A DNA stretch of 64,000 nucleotides. Origin: Vibrio sp. Y2-5. Lineage in GTDB: Bacteria > Pseudomonadota > Gammaproteobacteria > Enterobacterales > Vibrionaceae. The translations under genes and the position numbers were made by a program. Below, piece after piece: positions 9,731 to 19,902 of this stretch (positions within the stretch are counted from its first letter, which is position 1; every line of letters starts with the position of its first letter). Under the pieces are notes generated by a model, which was given only the letters and a program-made list of their open reading frames with translations, was not told the origin of the DNA and did not search any database. The stretch lies in assembly GCF_014596725.1 (NCBI RefSeq), contig NZ_JACVEG010000005.1, positions 1 through 64,000 on the forward strand, read 5' to 3'.

Positions 9731-11533
9731 ATGACTAATTTAGATTTTCATATCGTTAAACGTGTTCGTGAGCAAGTTGCTCACAACGGTGATCGTAGTG
9801 CCCTGAAACATAAACTAGGGGATGCATGGAAAAGCATTAGTTGGACACAATTTGGGCAGCAAATCGACGCGTTATCGTTAGCGCTTCTTTCTCAACATAT
9901 TGGCGTTCAGGATAAGGTTGGTATTTTCTCCAACAATATTCCTCAATGGACTATTGCTGATTTTGCAGCATTGCAATTGAGAGCCGTCACTGTCCCTATC
10001 TATCCGACCAATACCGCCGATCAGTCTGCCTATATCTTGCAAGATGCAGATGTCAAAATTCTCTTTGTTGGTGAACAGCCTCAATATGACATCGCTTTGG
10101 ACATATTCGAACAATGCGAACAACTTCAGCTTGTCGTCGCTATGGACGACAACATTGACCTGAAGGGCTTTGAGAGTGCTATTCATTGGTCTCAATTTAC
10201 CGTGTTGGGGCAAGAGTCAGATCGTGAAGAGCTAGAAGCTCGTATTGCTCAGGCTAACTTTGAAGATCTGATTACCCTAATCTATACCTCTGGCACCACA
10301 GGTCAGCCGAAAGGTGTGATGCTGGATTACCGTAATATCGGTGCACAGCTAGAGGGACATGATCAGCGTCTTAATTTAACTCAAGACGATGTTTCGTTAT
10401 GTTTCCTACCGCTTTCTCACGTATTTGAACGAGCTTGGACTTTTTACGTACTTTATAAAGGTGCGACTAACTGCTACCTACATGATGTTTCTTACGTACG
10501 TGAAGCATTGAGTGAAGTTCGTCCAACGGTGATGTGCGCGGTTCCGCGCTTTTATGAAAAGATTTTCTCTGCTATCCACGAGAAAGTGGCTAGAGCATCG
10601 TTTATTCGTAAAGTCATGTTTACTTGGTCCGTCAATATGGGCGCAAAGATGGCGGTATGTCATCAAGAACAGCGTAAACCTTCCTGGTTACTCACTAAAT
10701 GCTATGGCATCGCGGACAAAGTGGTTTTGTCTAAACTGCGAGGATTGCTAGGTGGGCGCATCAACTTTATGCCATGTGGCGGTGCGAAGTTAGATGAAAC
10801 CATTGGCCGTTTCTTCCATGCCATCGGAATTAACGTGAAACTTGGTTATGGTATGACCGAGACAACGGCAACGGTTTCTTGCTGGGATGACAAATGCTTC
10901 AATCCAGATTCTATTGGTCTTTCTATGCCGGGTGCTCAGGTTAAGATTGGTGAAAACAATGAAATTTTAGTTCGCGGTCCAATGGTGATGCGCGGCTACT
11001 ATAAGATGCCGGAAGAGACAGCTAAGACATTTGATGAACACGGTTTCTTAAAAACGGGTGATGCTGGTCATATCGATGAACATGGCAACCTATTTATTAC
11101 CGATCGCATCAAAGAGCTAATGAAAACGTCGGGTGGCAAATATATTGCTCCTCAGGTTATTGAAGGAGCAATCGGTAAAGATCACTTCATCGAACAAATC
11201 GCTGTTATTGCTGATACACGTAAATTTGTATCGGCGCTGATTGTTCCTTGTTTTGATGCGTTAGAAGAACATGCTAAAGAGCTGAATATCAAATATCACG
11301 ACCGTTTGGAATTACTGAAAAACAGCGAAGTATTAGAGATGTTCGAAAAACGCATTAATGAACTTCAAGATGGTTTGGCGAAGTTTGAGCAGGTGAAAAA
11401 ATTCAAGCTGCTACCGAAAGCTTTCTCTATGGATGAAGGTGAGTTAACTCCGACGCAAAAGCTGCGCCGTAAAGTGATCAACACTCGCTATCAAGATGAG
11501 ATTGAAGAGATGTATCAGGAAAAGAAAAAGTAG
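9731..11533 (+). CDS. AMP-dependent long-chain acyl-CoA synthetase
   Basis: A 600-residue member of the acyl-adenylate-forming family, closest in style to long-chain fatty-acid-CoA ligases of the FAA1/FadD15 type. It activates a fatty acid with ATP and then transfers it to CoA. The phosphate-binding loop [15 protein letters not shown] is at about residues 181-195. The adenine-binding GYGMTETTA is around 373, and the C-terminal [25 protein letters not shown] hinge is near 440-460. The end [12 protein letters not shown] matches the family. No membrane segment is visible. It is transcribed alone, with a terminator 57 bases downstream. It is distinct from the classical FadD of beta-oxidation; the exact chain-length preference cannot be read from sequence. 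Confidence 0.88.
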   Translation: MTNLDFHIVKRVREQVAHNGDRSALKHKLGDAWKSISWTQFGQQIDALSLALLSQHIGVQDKVGIFSNNIPQWTIADFAALQLRAVTVPIYPTNTADQSAYILQDADVKILFVGEQPQYDIALDIFEQCEQLQLVVAMDDNIDLKGFESAIHWSQFTVLGQESDREELEARIAQANFEDLITLIYTSGTTGQPKGVMLDYRNIGAQLEGHDQRLNLTQDDVSLCFLPLSHVFERAWTFYVLYKGATNCYLHDVSYVREALSEVRPTVMCAVPRFYEKIFSAIHEKVARASFIRKVMFTWSVNMGAKMAVCHQEQRKPSWLLTKCYGIADKVVLSKLRGLLGGRINFMPCGGAKLDETIGRFFHAIGINVKLGYGMTETTATVSCWDDKCFNPDSIGLSMPGAQVKIGENNEILVRGPMVMRGYYKMPEETAKTFDEHGFLKTGDAGHIDEHGNLFITDRIKELMKTSGGKYIAPQVIEGAIGKDHFIEQIAVIADTRKFVSALIVPCFDALEEHAKELNIKYHDRLELLKNSEVLEMFEKRINELQDGLAKFEQVKKFKLLPKAFSMDEGELTPTQKLRRKVINTRYQDEIEEMYQEKKK

Positions 11534-11589
11534 TTTCTCCTTACTGATTTCTAAATACCGTGCTTTCTAAACAGTGACAATAAACATCG

Positions 11590-11626
11590 ATCCCCAGTGA
11601 GATTATCTCTTGCTGGGGATTTTTTT
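11590..11626 (+). terminator. Terminator after the acyl-CoA synthetase
   Basis: The stem ATCCCCAG / CTGGGGAT with a 15-base loop is followed by seven T. Confidence 0.85.
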
Positions 11627-11979
11627 ATATGTGGCAGAAAGTAGCGTGTTTCGCCGTACATTACTCGACAGGTGTGAATATTTTGTACCGTTTTTTATTG
11701 TCGTTCTAAAACTATCCTCTGTATCGATGCTTTGAGGTAATCTTTGATACTTGTTGAATAAGCTTCTGCAATATATCGCCGAGATTGTATCAAATTAGTG
11801 GTTAGACCTAATGCTAAGAAAGGGTTAAAGTTGTTTCGTTACCTTAGCTTTTGTTATGACAAAAGCGGGACATAGCTGAAAGCGGAAAGTTTTCGAATTA
11901 GGCTACGAATAAGCCCTAGACTATGTAAAACCAGACCAATTAACCGACCGCGTTAATCGGATTCTGGTAAGGAGAAAAT
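11627..11979 (+). other. ilvIH upstream leader, no gene seen
   Basis: A 353-base stretch without a supported gene. A 26-codon frame beginning at 11630 has no run of Ile, Leu or Val and no following terminator, so I see no attenuator of the leu type. Just before ilvI is an inverted repeat, ACCAGA (11930-11935) with TCTGGT (11963-11968), with an inner CCGA/TCGG pair. It ends immediately before the ribosome-binding site AAGGAG (11969-11974). It could influence translation, but no function is known. Confidence 0.5.
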
Positions 11980-13701
11980 ATGGCAATGTTATCCGGCGCA
12001 GAGATGGTCGTTCAGTCTCTGATCGAAGAAGGCGTAGAACAAATTTTTGGCTACCCAGGTGGTTCCGTTCTTGATATCTACGACGCCCTCCACGAAAAAA
12101 CCGAAAAAATAAAGCATGTTCTTGTTCGTCATGAACAAGCTGCAACTCACATGGCTGACGGCTATGCACGTGCTACGGGTAAACCGGGTGTTGTGCTAGT
12201 GTGCTCTGGCCCTGGCGCAACAAATACAGTTACTGGTATCGCAACGGCATACATGGATTCGATCCCGATGATCGTAATCTCAGGTAACGTGGCAACCAAT
12301 CTGATCGGTAATGATGCTTTCCAAGAGTGTGACATCGTTGGTGTTTCTCGCCCGATCGTTAAGCACAGCTTCCTAGTGAAGAAAGCAGAAGATATTCCAG
12401 AAACGATCAAAAAAGCCTTTTACATTGCATCGACCGGTCGCCCTGGTCCAGTGGTGATCGATCTACCTAAAGATGTAATGAATCCACAGATTAAGCTTCC
12501 ATACCATTACCCAGAATCGATTAAAATGCGTTCTTATAACCCAACGACTTCAGGTCACAAAGGGCAAATCAAGAAGGCATTAAAAGCACTATTAGAAGCG
12601 AAAAAACCGGTGCTTTACGTGGGTGGTGGTGCCTCTATCTCTGGCGCTCACGAACAAGTGCAGCAGCTAGCTGAAAAACTGAATTTACCTGTAGTCAGCA
12701 CACTCATGGGTTTAGGCGTGTTCCCAGGAACACATAAGAATGCCTTAGGTATGCTTGGTATGCACGGTGTGTATGAAGCGAATATGGCCATGCACAATTC
12801 AGACTTGATCTTCGGTGTGGGTGTTCGTTTTGACGATCGAACCACCAACAATCTTGAGAAATATTGCCCAGATGCGAAGATCATGCATATCGATATCGAT
12901 CCATCATCTATTTCTAAGAACGTGAAAGTTGATCTGCCAATCGTAGGTTCAGCCGATCAAGTTCTGGAAACCATGCTTCAACTCCTTGGCGAGCAAGACG
13001 GCAGTAATGATGCTGAAGCCATTGATGAATGGTGGCGCGAAATTCAAGTGTGGCGCGATCGCAAATGCTTGTCTTATGAAACTTCAAGTGAACGTATTAA
13101 GCCTCAACAAGTCATTGAAACCTTATTTAAACTGACCAATGGTGATGCGTATGTGGCATCAGACGTTGGCCAGCATCAGATGTTTGCTGCACTTTACTAT
13201 CCGTTTAATAAACCACGCCGTTGGATCAACTCGGGTGGCTTAGGCACTATGGGCTTTGGTTTACCTGCTGGTATGGGCGTTAAGTTTGCCATGCCGAAAG
13301 AAGAAGTGGTGGTGGTAACTGGTGACGGTAGTATTCAGATGAATATTCAGGAACTATCAACCGCATTGCAATACGATATTCCAGTGAAAATCATTAACCT
13401 GAACAACCGTTTCCTAGGCATGGTGAAACAGTGGCAAGACATTATTTATCAAGGGCGACACTCTAACTCCTACATGAGTTCAGTACCGGATTTTGCAGCG
13501 ATTGCAGAAGCTTATGGTCACGTTGGTATTCGAATCAACACACCTGATGAGCTAGAAGCAGGATTGCAAAAAGCATTAGATATGAAAGACCGATTGGTTT
13601 TTGTTGATATCAATGTCGATGAAACTGAACACGTGTACCCAATGCAAATCAAAGGCGAGGGTATGGATAAAATGTGGTTGAGCAAAACGGAGAGAACCTA
13701 A
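11980..13701 (+). CDS. ilvI: Acetolactate synthase large (catalytic) subunit
   Basis: A 573-residue thiamine-diphosphate enzyme that makes acetolactate or acetohydroxybutyrate from pyruvate, the first common step of valine, leucine and isoleucine synthesis. The N-terminus has [16 protein letters not shown], and the catalytic Glu lies in [20 protein letters not shown]. The ThDP/Mg2+ site [12 protein letters not shown] followed by [13 protein letters not shown] lies near residues 447-487. Length and sequence fit the IlvI (isozyme III) type. The ribosome-binding site AAGGAG is five bases upstream of the ATG. One base separates its stop from the start of the small-subunit gene ilvH. Confidence 0.95.
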   Translation: MAMLSGAEMVVQSLIEEGVEQIFGYPGGSVLDIYDALHEKTEKIKHVLVRHEQAATHMADGYARATGKPGVVLVCSGPGATNTVTGIATAYMDSIPMIVISGNVATNLIGNDAFQECDIVGVSRPIVKHSFLVKKAEDIPETIKKAFYIASTGRPGPVVIDLPKDVMNPQIKLPYHYPESIKMRSYNPTTSGHKGQIKKALKALLEAKKPVLYVGGGASISGAHEQVQQLAEKLNLPVVSTLMGLGVFPGTHKNALGMLGMHGVYEANMAMHNSDLIFGVGVRFDDRTTNNLEKYCPDAKIMHIDIDPSSISKNVKVDLPIVGSADQVLETMLQLLGEQDGSNDAEAIDEWWREIQVWRDRKCLSYETSSERIKPQQVIETLFKLTNGDAYVASDVGQHQMFAALYYPFNKPRRWINSGGLGTMGFGLPAGMGVKFAMPKEEVVVVTGDGSIQMNIQELSTALQYDIPVKIINLNNRFLGMVKQWQDIIYQGRHSNSYMSSVPDFAAIAEAYGHVGIRINTPDELEAGLQKALDMKDRLVFVDINVDETEHVYPMQIKGEGMDKMWLSKTERT

Positions 13702-13702
13702 G

Positions 13703-14197
13703 ATGAGACACATTATTTCAATATTGATGGAAAACCAACCTGGTGCTTTGTCTCGCGTTGTTGGTCTGTTCTCTCAACGAGGCTACAACATTGAGAGTTT
13801 GAACGTATCTCCTACTGATGATGGCACTTTATCGCGTTTAAACCTGACCACGACCTCTACTGAGATGCAGCTTGAGCAGATTCAGAAACAACTGCATAAG
13901 CTAATTGATGTGCTTAAAGTTCAGGAAGTGACAGAGTGTGAGCACATTGAACGTGAGCTGATGTTGATTAAAGTGAAAGCGACGGGGTTCGCTCGCACGG
14001 AAGTGAATCGCACAACGGATATTTTCCGAGGTCAAATCGTTGATGTAACGGCTTCTCAATATACAGTTCAGCTTGCAGGAACCAGCGAAAAACTCGATGC
14101 TTTCATTCAGGCAATGGCTGAAGTGACAGATGTGGTTGAAGTTGCCCGCAGTGGTGTTGTTGGTATTGCACGTGGTGAGAGAGCACTACGTAGCTAA
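13703..14197 (+). CDS. ilvH: Acetolactate synthase small (regulatory) subunit
   Basis: A 164-residue subunit, the normal length for IlvH. The N-terminal ACT domain (residues 1-75) contains MENQPGALSRVVGLFSQRG followed by YNIESLNVSP, the valine-binding fold. The C-terminal domain from about 80 onward (ERELMLIKVKA) contacts the catalytic subunit. It stimulates the large subunit and gives feedback inhibition by valine. It is one base downstream of ilvI, so the two are translated together, and is followed by a strong terminator. Confidence 0.95.
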   Translation: MRHIISILMENQPGALSRVVGLFSQRGYNIESLNVSPTDDGTLSRLNLTTTSTEMQLEQIQKQLHKLIDVLKVQEVTECEHIERELMLIKVKATGFARTEVNRTTDIFRGQIVDVTASQYTVQLAGTSEKLDAFIQAMAEVTDVVEVARSGVVGIARGERALRS

Positions 14198-14232
14198 CAA
14201 TCCATCGCTTTAGCAAAATATCTCATTGAACG

Positions 14233-14260
14233 AAAAAACCAGCCGATTGGCTGGTTTTTT
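14233..14260. terminator. Bidirectional terminator between ilvH and serA
   Basis: The stem AAAAAACCAGCC / GGCTGGTTTTTT with a GATT loop has A and T tracts on both sides, so it can serve ilvH on the plus strand and serA on the minus strand. Confidence 0.88.
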
Positions 14261-14317
14261 ACTTTCTATCACTTAACCACCCGTTTCAGCTGGTGGTCAG
14301 TTTTAGAGACTAAAAGA

Positions 14318-15547
14318 TTAGTGAAGGATACGTGCGCGAATAGTGCCTTCGATGCCTTTTAGTTTATCCAGTGCTTCTAACGAGCGATTTGCTTCAACAT
14401 CAATAACCACATAGCCGATGTTTGCCGTTGTTTGTAGGTACTGAGCTGCGATATTGATGCCTTCTGATGCAAAAATGGTGTTAATTTGCGTCAAAATACC
14501 CGGACGGTTTTCGTGAATGTGTAACAGACGAGAACATTGACGATGTTCTGGTAGTGAAACTTCAGGGAAGTTTACACTTGAAAGTGTAGAACCGTTATCT
14601 GAGTATTTCGCTAGCTTGCCAGCAACTTCAATACCGATATTCTCTTGTGCTTCTTGAGTTGAACCGCCCACGTGAGGAGTCAGAATTACGTTATCGAATT
14701 TCATTAGCGGAGATTCAAACGCTTCTTTGTTTGAACCTGGTTCTGTTGGGAATACGTCGATGGCTGCACCCGCTAGGTGACCAGATTCCATCGCATCGCA
14801 TAGCGCAGGGATATCTACTACCGTGCCGCGTGCTGCGTTAATGAAGATTGAACCCGGCTTCATGCGGTCAAATTCCTCTTTACCCATCATATTCTTTGTT
14901 TCTGGTGTTTCAGGAACGTGGAGAGAAACAACATCACACTTATTCAGCAGTTCACTCATGGTATGAATCTGAGTCGCATTACCCAGTGACAGCTTGTTTT
15001 CGATATCGTAGAAGTAAACACGCATACCTAAGTTCTCTGCGATAATACCTAGCTGAGTACCAATGTGACCGTAGCCGACGATACCTAGAGCTTTACCACG
15101 AGCTTCGTATGAGCTGTCTGCGCTCTTCTTCCAAATACCGCGATGAGCAAGCGCATTCTTTTCAGGGATACCACGTAATAGAAGTAGGATTTCACCCAGA
15201 ACAAGTTCTGCAACACTACGTGTGTTCGAGAATGGTGCGTTGAACACTGGAACACCGCGTACAGCGGCAGCATCAAGATCTACTTGGTTTGTACCAATAC
15301 AGAAACAGCCAATTGCTACCAGTTTATCTGCAGCTTTAATCACTTTTTCTGTCAGGTTAGTACGGGAACGAATACCGATAAAATGAACATCTTTGATTGC
15401 TTCAATCAGTTCACCTTCTTCGAGCGAACCCTTGTGGTATTCAATGTTGGTGTAGCCAGCAGCTTGCAGAACTTCTACCGAAGATGGATGAAGCCCTTCA
15501 AGGAGTAGTATCTTAATTTTTTCTTTTTCCAGTGAAACTTTGGCCAT
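14318..15547 (-). CDS. serA: D-3-phosphoglycerate dehydrogenase
   Basis: A 409-residue enzyme (E. coli SerA has 410) that oxidises 3-phosphoglycerate with NAD+ to start serine synthesis. The NAD-binding fold shows GIVGYGHIGTQLGI near residues 155-168. The active-site Arg lies in NAARGTVVD (about 238) and the Glu/His region in LTPHVGGSTQEAQENIG (about 288-304). A C-terminal ACT domain (about 335-409, ENRPGILTQINTIFASEGIN) binds serine for feedback inhibition. It is transcribed alone; the 250-base gap upstream shows nothing distinctive other than AT-richness and the rpiA terminator. Confidence 0.96.
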   Translation of the reverse strand: MAKVSLEKEKIKILLLEGLHPSSVEVLQAAGYTNIEYHKGSLEEGELIEAIKDVHFIGIRSRTNLTEKVIKAADKLVAIGCFCIGTNQVDLDAAAVRGVPVFNAPFSNTRSVAELVLGEILLLLRGIPEKNALAHRGIWKKSADSSYEARGKALGIVGYGHIGTQLGIIAENLGMRVYFYDIENKLSLGNATQIHTMSELLNKCDVVSLHVPETPETKNMMGKEEFDRMKPGSIFINAARGTVVDIPALCDAMESGHLAGAAIDVFPTEPGSNKEAFESPLMKFDNVILTPHVGGSTQEAQENIGIEVAGKLAKYSDNGSTLSSVNFPEVSLPEHRQCSRLLHIHENRPGILTQINTIFASEGINIAAQYLQTTANIGYVVIDVEANRSLEALDKLKGIEGTIRARILH

Positions 15548-15737
15548 TATTCTCGTCCTTAAAATGGAAAGGGAGGGCTGATGCGTGAAACATCAAGCGA
15601 ACTACACAATTATTAATCTAAATTAAAAAAGCAAACGTTTTCGTTGCGTTTGTTATGACCATTAAGTTATCAAATTTTTTTGTGATTGGGTAAGAAAATT
15701 ACGGAATAAGGCATAATTTTCTTTATAGGAAAGCAAC

Positions 15738-15762
15738 AAAAACGGCACCATAGGTGCCGTTT
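15738..15762 (-). terminator. rpiA terminator
   Basis: On the minus strand the stem AAACGGCACC / GGTGCCGTTT with a three-base loop runs into TTTTGTT, 36 bases after the rpiA stop. Confidence 0.85.
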
Positions 15763-15797
15763 GTAATCTAATAACGAAAATAGCTCGTTTTATAGAA

Positions 15798-16454
15798 TTA
15801 TTCTTCGATTTTGGCGCCTTCAGGAGTACCAGTGATCACCACATCGGCTCCGCTAATAGCGAACAGACCGTTGGTTACCACACCTGCAATACCGTTAATC
15901 TTTGCTTCTAGGTCTTTAGCATCAGTAATGTGTAGTCCGTGAACGTCTAGAATTACGTTACCGTTATCGGTCACAACCCCTTGACGGTACACTGGGTCAC
16001 CGCCCAATTTAACTAACTCACGAGCTACGTATGAACGAGCCATTGGAATAACTTCAACTGGAAGCGGGAATGTGCCCAGCACATCAACAGCTTTTGTATC
16101 ATCAACGATACAAACAAATTTATCGGCAATAGCGGCAACGATTTTTTCACGAGTCAATGCTGCGCCACCACCTTTGATCATCTCACGTTGAGGGTTGATT
16201 TCATCAGCACCGTCAACATAGATATCTAGGTTCATGACATCGTTACAATCGAAAACTTCAATACCTAAACCTTTAAGCTTCTCAGTTGAAGCGATAGAGC
16301 TTGATACCGCGCCTTTAATATCATCTTTGATTGAACCCAAAGCATCGATGAAGTGATTCACTGTTGAACCAGTACCAACGCCGACAATGCTGCCTTTTTC
16401 TACGTATTTAAGTGCAGCCCAACCGGCAGCTTTTTTCATTTCATCTTGAGTCAT
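15798..16454 (-). CDS. rpiA: Ribose-5-phosphate isomerase A
   Basis: A 218-residue enzyme that interconverts ribose 5-phosphate and ribulose 5-phosphate in the pentose phosphate pathway. Visible motifs are [11 protein letters not shown] (about residues 27-37), DGADEINP (about 82-89) and [12 protein letters not shown] (about 92-103), which hold the phosphate loop and the catalytic Asp, Glu and Lys. There are two in-frame ATGs. AGGAG abuts the first (16460) with no spacing but lies six bases before the second (16454). The second also gives the family's usual N-terminus [11 protein letters not shown], so I chose it. Confidence 0.96.
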   Translation of the reverse strand: MTQDEMKKAAGWAALKYVEKGSIVGVGTGSTVNHFIDALGSIKDDIKGAVSSSIASTEKLKGLGIEVFDCNDVMNLDIYVDGADEINPQREMIKGGGAALTREKIVAAIADKFVCIVDDTKAVDVLGTFPLPVEVIPMARSYVARELVKLGGDPVYRQGVVTDNGNVILDVHGLHITDAKDLEAKINGIAGVVTNGLFAISGADVVITGTPEGAKIEE

Positions 16455-16590
16455 GCCCATCTCCTGAGACGATTTTTTGAGAAAACTTGATTTCTAAGTG
16501 AAAGCTGTATGTTTTATATAAACGTTAGCGTGCGCGGGATTATATACGCAAAAGATTGAGAGATGTACTTCGGTTTCCGAATAATTGAAG

Positions 16591-16735
16591 TCATACCCTT
16601 CCTACTTGAAGCAGCAGGGCTTTATGTTTTGCTATGGGGGCTACGTTCGTTCACCCCAATCACGCATGGTAATTTGTGGTCATGGGGATTCACTCACTTG
16701 CCGCCTACCTGCAACTCCAAGTAGTTTGGGTATAC
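16591..16735. repeat. Vibrio intergenic palindromic repeat (TACCCTTCCTACTTGAAG type)
   Basis: A 145-base imperfect palindrome fills the middle of the rpiA-fau gap. The left arm CATACCCTTCCTACTTGAAG pairs imperfectly with the right arm CTCCAAGTAGTTTGGGTATA. An inner arm CACCCCAATCA pairs with CATGGGGATTCA. From memory this is a widespread vibrio interspersed element, a non-coding miniature repeat. The remaining gap bases (16455-16590, 16736-16779) show nothing I can name. Confidence 0.7.
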
Positions 16736-16779
16736 GTCACTTCAGTGATGCTTGGTCTTGTAAGTGGTAAATAAGGAGC

Positions 16780-17364
16780 TTACCACTGCCAAATTTGGCT
16801 AGGAGTAACAATTTTAGGCAAGGGAATATCCCACTCTTCAGTTGGCAGTTCGTCGACATGCTGGCAGTCATGGGCCAAACCTAATGGAGACGCTCCTTTA
16901 CCTGTCGTAAACCAAGGTTCGAGCGTTCGGTCGTAATAGCCTCCGCCCATGCCTAGTCGATGACCTTGAGAGTCAAAAGCAACCAGTGGCGTGCAGATAA
17001 GGTCCAGTTCTTTCACCGGACAAATCAGGGTTTGATTGAGCTTAGGCTCAAGAATGCCAAATTTGTTGTAAGTCATCGGTGTCTCTGGCTGATAATGCAG
17101 AAACAGTAAATGACCAGCAGAAAAAGGGTGCAAGACAGGTAGGTAAATATGTTTACCTTGTGACCAAAGCCATTCAATTAACGGTTGGGTATCCAGTTCG
17201 CCATCGGTCGACAGATAGAGAGCAATCCGCTGGCATGTGTGCATTTCTGGCAGAGTAGAAAAACGTTCGATAAGATCTTGGCTTGCCTGAAACTGAACAT
17301 CACTGGCAAGTTGATTGCGTTTTTCGCGAATAAGTGTTCTTAGTTCTTGTCGTGAATACAACAT
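16780..17364 (-). CDS. fau: 5-formyltetrahydrofolate cyclo-ligase
   Basis: A 194-residue enzyme that converts 5-formyl-THF to 5,10-methenyl-THF with ATP, salvaging folate. The signature GMGGGYYDRTL is near residues 138-148, and the N-terminal Arg/Lys-rich segment LRTLIREKRNQL is typical. In gammaproteobacteria this gene (ygfA/fau) directly follows the 6S RNA gene on the same transcript, as it does here: its start codon is only a few bases after the 6S 3' end. In E. coli the pair is linked to persistence and growth-phase control; nothing in the sequence shows that directly. Confidence 0.93.
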   Translation of the reverse strand: MLYSRQELRTLIREKRNQLASDVQFQASQDLIERFSTLPEMHTCQRIALYLSTDGELDTQPLIEWLWSQGKHIYLPVLHPFSAGHLLFLHYQPETPMTYNKFGILEPKLNQTLICPVKELDLICTPLVAFDSQGHRLGMGGGYYDRTLEPWFTTGKGASPLGLAHDCQHVDELPTEEWDIPLPKIVTPSQIWQW

Positions 17365-17368
17365 TAGG

Positions 17369-17550
17369 GAACCCCAGAGTGCCGTTGTAGATTGTGGCCC
17401 TTGAACCAGCTAGTTCAAGGCGGATCAGCAATGGTAACCGTAGGCTTCTCGGTACGAGCCAAGCTTGCTCAATAGCTACTAAGTACTAATCCTTGGGTAT
17501 TGCTTATCGGCTCGGGGACTTAAATCCACTGACAAACACCCCAGGGTAAA
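17369..17550 (-). ncRNA. ssrS: 6S RNA
   Basis: A roughly 182-base RNA between zapA and fau. On the minus strand the 5' CCCTGGGGTG pairs with the 3' CACTCTGGGG as the closing stem. The conserved blocks AGTCCCCGAGCCGATA, GCTCGTACCGAGAAGCC and CCTTGAAC...GTTCAAGG match the 6S family in order. 6S RNA mimics an open promoter and sequesters sigma-70 RNA polymerase in stationary phase. The zapA-ssrS-fau order is the standard one. The ends are estimated from pairing. Confidence 0.93.
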
Positions 17551-17569
17551 TACTTTTGATGGCGGACGT

Positions 17570-17878
17570 CTAGATTCGTTCCAGTGTCACCTTATTGAGA
17601 GCTTCTTCTAGAGAAACGGTGAGCTTTTCCATGCGTTCACTGATTTCTTGCTGCTGACCATTATTTTGCTGCTGATAAGTTTGCAACTCATAGCAAATGT
17701 TCAACGCCGCAATAGTTAAGAGCTTCACTTCATTGGTTACTTTTGTGCGGTCAGTCATTTCTTTTAATCGTCGGTCGAGATCTTGGGCTGCACTAATCAG
17801 AGAGTCTTCCTGACCCGCTGGGCAATTTACCCGTGTCACTTTACCTAAAATTTCAACGTCAACCGCTTGATTACTCAT
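17570..17878 (-). CDS. zapA: Cell division protein ZapA
   Basis: A 102-residue cytoplasmic protein that bundles and stabilises FtsZ filaments at the division ring. The N-terminal part (AVDVEILGKVTRVNCPAGQE) is the globular head. The region from about residue 60 to the end, rich in Gln and Glu, is the coiled-coil dimerisation tail. Its length is normal and its place upstream of ssrS-fau is conserved. It is divergent from the ygfB-like gene across a 241-base gap in which I assign no sites. Confidence 0.93.
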   Translation of the reverse strand: MSNQAVDVEILGKVTRVNCPAGQEDSLISAAQDLDRRLKEMTDRTKVTNEVKLLTIAALNICYELQTYQQQNNGQQQEISERMEKLTVSLEEALNKVTLERI

Positions 17879-18119
17879 GATAAATGAACTCTATTCATAT
17901 CGCCAAAGATGATACTTCTCAAGTGACCATCGTGGGGGAAACTATAGGTAAAGCGCTCTCAAGATTCAAGCTTTTCCCGATTATCTATCAAAAATGAGCA
18001 ACGAAAACTCAGTTCTTAGTCAATTTGCGTAAAACCTAGCCACAATTGGTAACTTGAGCGTTTTCGCATGAGTGTTGAAGTGGTAGGATTGGGCTTATTT
18101 TTCTGATTATGAGCCCGTT

Positions 18120-18695
18120 ATGAGCGACATTACATTTCCGACTTACGACATTTTATCTGGCGAGCTGAAATCAGCTTCGTTAGGCATAAATCCTGCTGAG
18201 CTGCACGGTTTATTGACTGGCATGTTAGCTGGTGGATTAAGTTTGAAAGATGACAGCTGGCAGCCTTTGATTTTCGACTACACCAATGATGGCATGGGCT
18301 GGCCAGTTAAAGCGCTTGAAATGGCGAAACAACTTTTAGCAGCAACTAATGCTGAGCTGACGGACACAACGCTAGAGTTGAGCCTTGTTCTTCCGGTTGG
18401 TGATGGCCCTGAAGCGCTGTTTGATTTTGCTGATGGCGTCGCGGATTGGGTAAACCACTTTATCTCAGGTTTAGGTTTAGCGGGGGCTTCTCTTAATAAA
18501 GCGTCATCAGATGCAAAAGAAGCATTAGAAGACCTTGAAGAAATTACCAAGCTAGGCATTGATGAAGACGATGATCTGGAAGAGCAAGCACACCTATTAG
18601 AGCAGGTACTGGAGCACGTCAAAGCTTGTGCTTTGCTTCTGCACGCAGAGCTGGGCATTAAACCAGAGCAAGACAAAGCACCAACTATTCACTAA
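18120..18695 (+). CDS. ygfB: UPF0149 (YgfB/YecA) family protein
   Basis: A 191-residue acidic protein of the UPF0149 family. The N-terminal half contains [19 protein letters not shown] (about residues 21-39) and the centre [20 protein letters not shown], both typical of the family. No catalytic motif is visible. In Pseudomonas, YgfB affects antibiotic-resistance gene expression; whether that applies here is unknown. It leads the ygfB-ubiH-ubiI cluster, with 11 bases to ubiH, the arrangement found in E. coli apart from pepP. Confidence 0.9.
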   Translation: MSDITFPTYDILSGELKSASLGINPAELHGLLTGMLAGGLSLKDDSWQPLIFDYTNDGMGWPVKALEMAKQLLAATNAELTDTTLELSLVLPVGDGPEALFDFADGVADWVNHFISGLGLAGASLNKASSDAKEALEDLEEITKLGIDEDDDLEEQAHLLEQVLEHVKACALLLHAELGIKPEQDKAPTIH

Positions 18696-18706
18696 GGGCA
18701 AGGACT

Positions 18707-19891
18707 GTGAGCCAAGTAAAATCGTTTGATGTGATTATTGCTGGTGGTGCTATGGCTGGAGCTACGCTGGCTCTGGCATTGCATCAATTGAGTCAAGGCC
18801 GCTTATCTGTTGCGGTTGTTGAGCCTTTTCAATCCAATCATCAGCAACATCCGGGATTTGATGCACGCTCAATTGCTCTGTCTTATGGAACCGTTCAAAT
18901 CCTACAACGTTTTGGACTTTGGTCCTCGCTTCAGTCTGTTGCTACGCCTATTGAGCATATTCATGTCTCTGATCGTTCTCATGCAGGAATGACCGATATC
19001 ACGAAAGAAGAAGTGGGTGTTAACGCATTAGGTTATGTGGTTGAGTTGGCTGATGTCGGACGAATCTATGCTGAAAAAATGGAAAATACATCCAGCATTT
19101 CTCTGTATTGCCCGTTAAGTATTCAGAGCATAGAGCGCAATATCAATAAAGTCACAGCGATTTTATCTAACGGTGAACAAATAGAAGCTAAGCTACTAGT
19201 AGCGGCTGATGGCGCTGTTTCCACTTGTTGTGAACAAGTAGGCTTGCCATTACAAGAACACGATTTTGAACAGGTCGCCATCATTGCAAATGTGGTCGCG
19301 AGCGAAGCTCATCAAGGTCGTGCGTTTGAGCGATTTACCTCTCATGGTCCGATAGCGTTATTGCCTATGAGTGATAATCGAATGTCGTTAGTTTGGTGTT
19401 TACCACCAGATAAAGCACAAACTGTTATGGCTTTTGACGACGACGTGTTTCTCAATCAATTACAAGCTGAGTTTGGTTGGCGTTTAGGTAAGCTTGAAAG
19501 AACGGGTGCAAGAAGCGCGTATCCGTTGTTATTGAGATATCGAGAACAAAATATCTCACATCGGTTTGCCATTGTGGGGAATGCCGCTCAATCACTTCAT
19601 CCTATTGCGGGGCAAGGTTTCAATCTTGGTATACGAGATGTTGCCAGTTTGGCTGAAGAGATCGTTCATGCTGAGGATGTGGGAAGTTACCGACTTTTGA
19701 CAGAATTTAAGCGTAGACGTGACAACGACAGAACGGCAACGATTACGCTAACTTCCAGTCTGGTTCATCTGTTTTCTAATGACTGGCTAACTCTGCGTAT
19801 TGGAAGAAATTTAGGATTAGCAGTGATGGATAACATTCCGGTGCTAAAAACTCCGCTGTTACGCCGCACCTTGGGTGTGGTTAATCGATAA
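18707..19891 (+). CDS. ubiH: 2-octaprenyl-6-methoxyphenol hydroxylase
   Basis: A 394-residue FAD monooxygenase of ubiquinone synthesis. The FAD dinucleotide fold is at the N-terminus (DVIIAGGAMAGATLALALH, residues 8-26). DARSIALSYGTVQILQRFGL follows near 52, and the second FAD motif FAIVGNAAQSLHPIAGQGFN is near 286-305. Translation starts at GTG (18707), with AAGGG eight bases upstream. UbiH hydroxylates C1 of the ring. The gene lies 11 bases after ygfB and 11 before ubiI, so the three are likely one operon. Confidence 0.93.
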   Translation: MSQVKSFDVIIAGGAMAGATLALALHQLSQGRLSVAVVEPFQSNHQQHPGFDARSIALSYGTVQILQRFGLWSSLQSVATPIEHIHVSDRSHAGMTDITKEEVGVNALGYVVELADVGRIYAEKMENTSSISLYCPLSIQSIERNINKVTAILSNGEQIEAKLLVAADGAVSTCCEQVGLPLQEHDFEQVAIIANVVASEAHQGRAFERFTSHGPIALLPMSDNRMSLVWCLPPDKAQTVMAFDDDVFLNQLQAEFGWRLGKLERTGARSAYPLLLRYREQNISHRFAIVGNAAQSLHPIAGQGFNLGIRDVASLAEEIVHAEDVGSYRLLTEFKRRRDNDRTATITLTSSLVHLFSNDWLTLRIGRNLGLAVMDNIPVLKTPLLRRTLGVVNR

Positions 19892-19902
19892 GGTACTCGA
19901 AA

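Noticed and set aside
11630..11710. Possible leader peptide for ilvIH
   Set aside because: The 26-codon frame has no run of Ile, Val or Leu and no terminator follows before ilvI.
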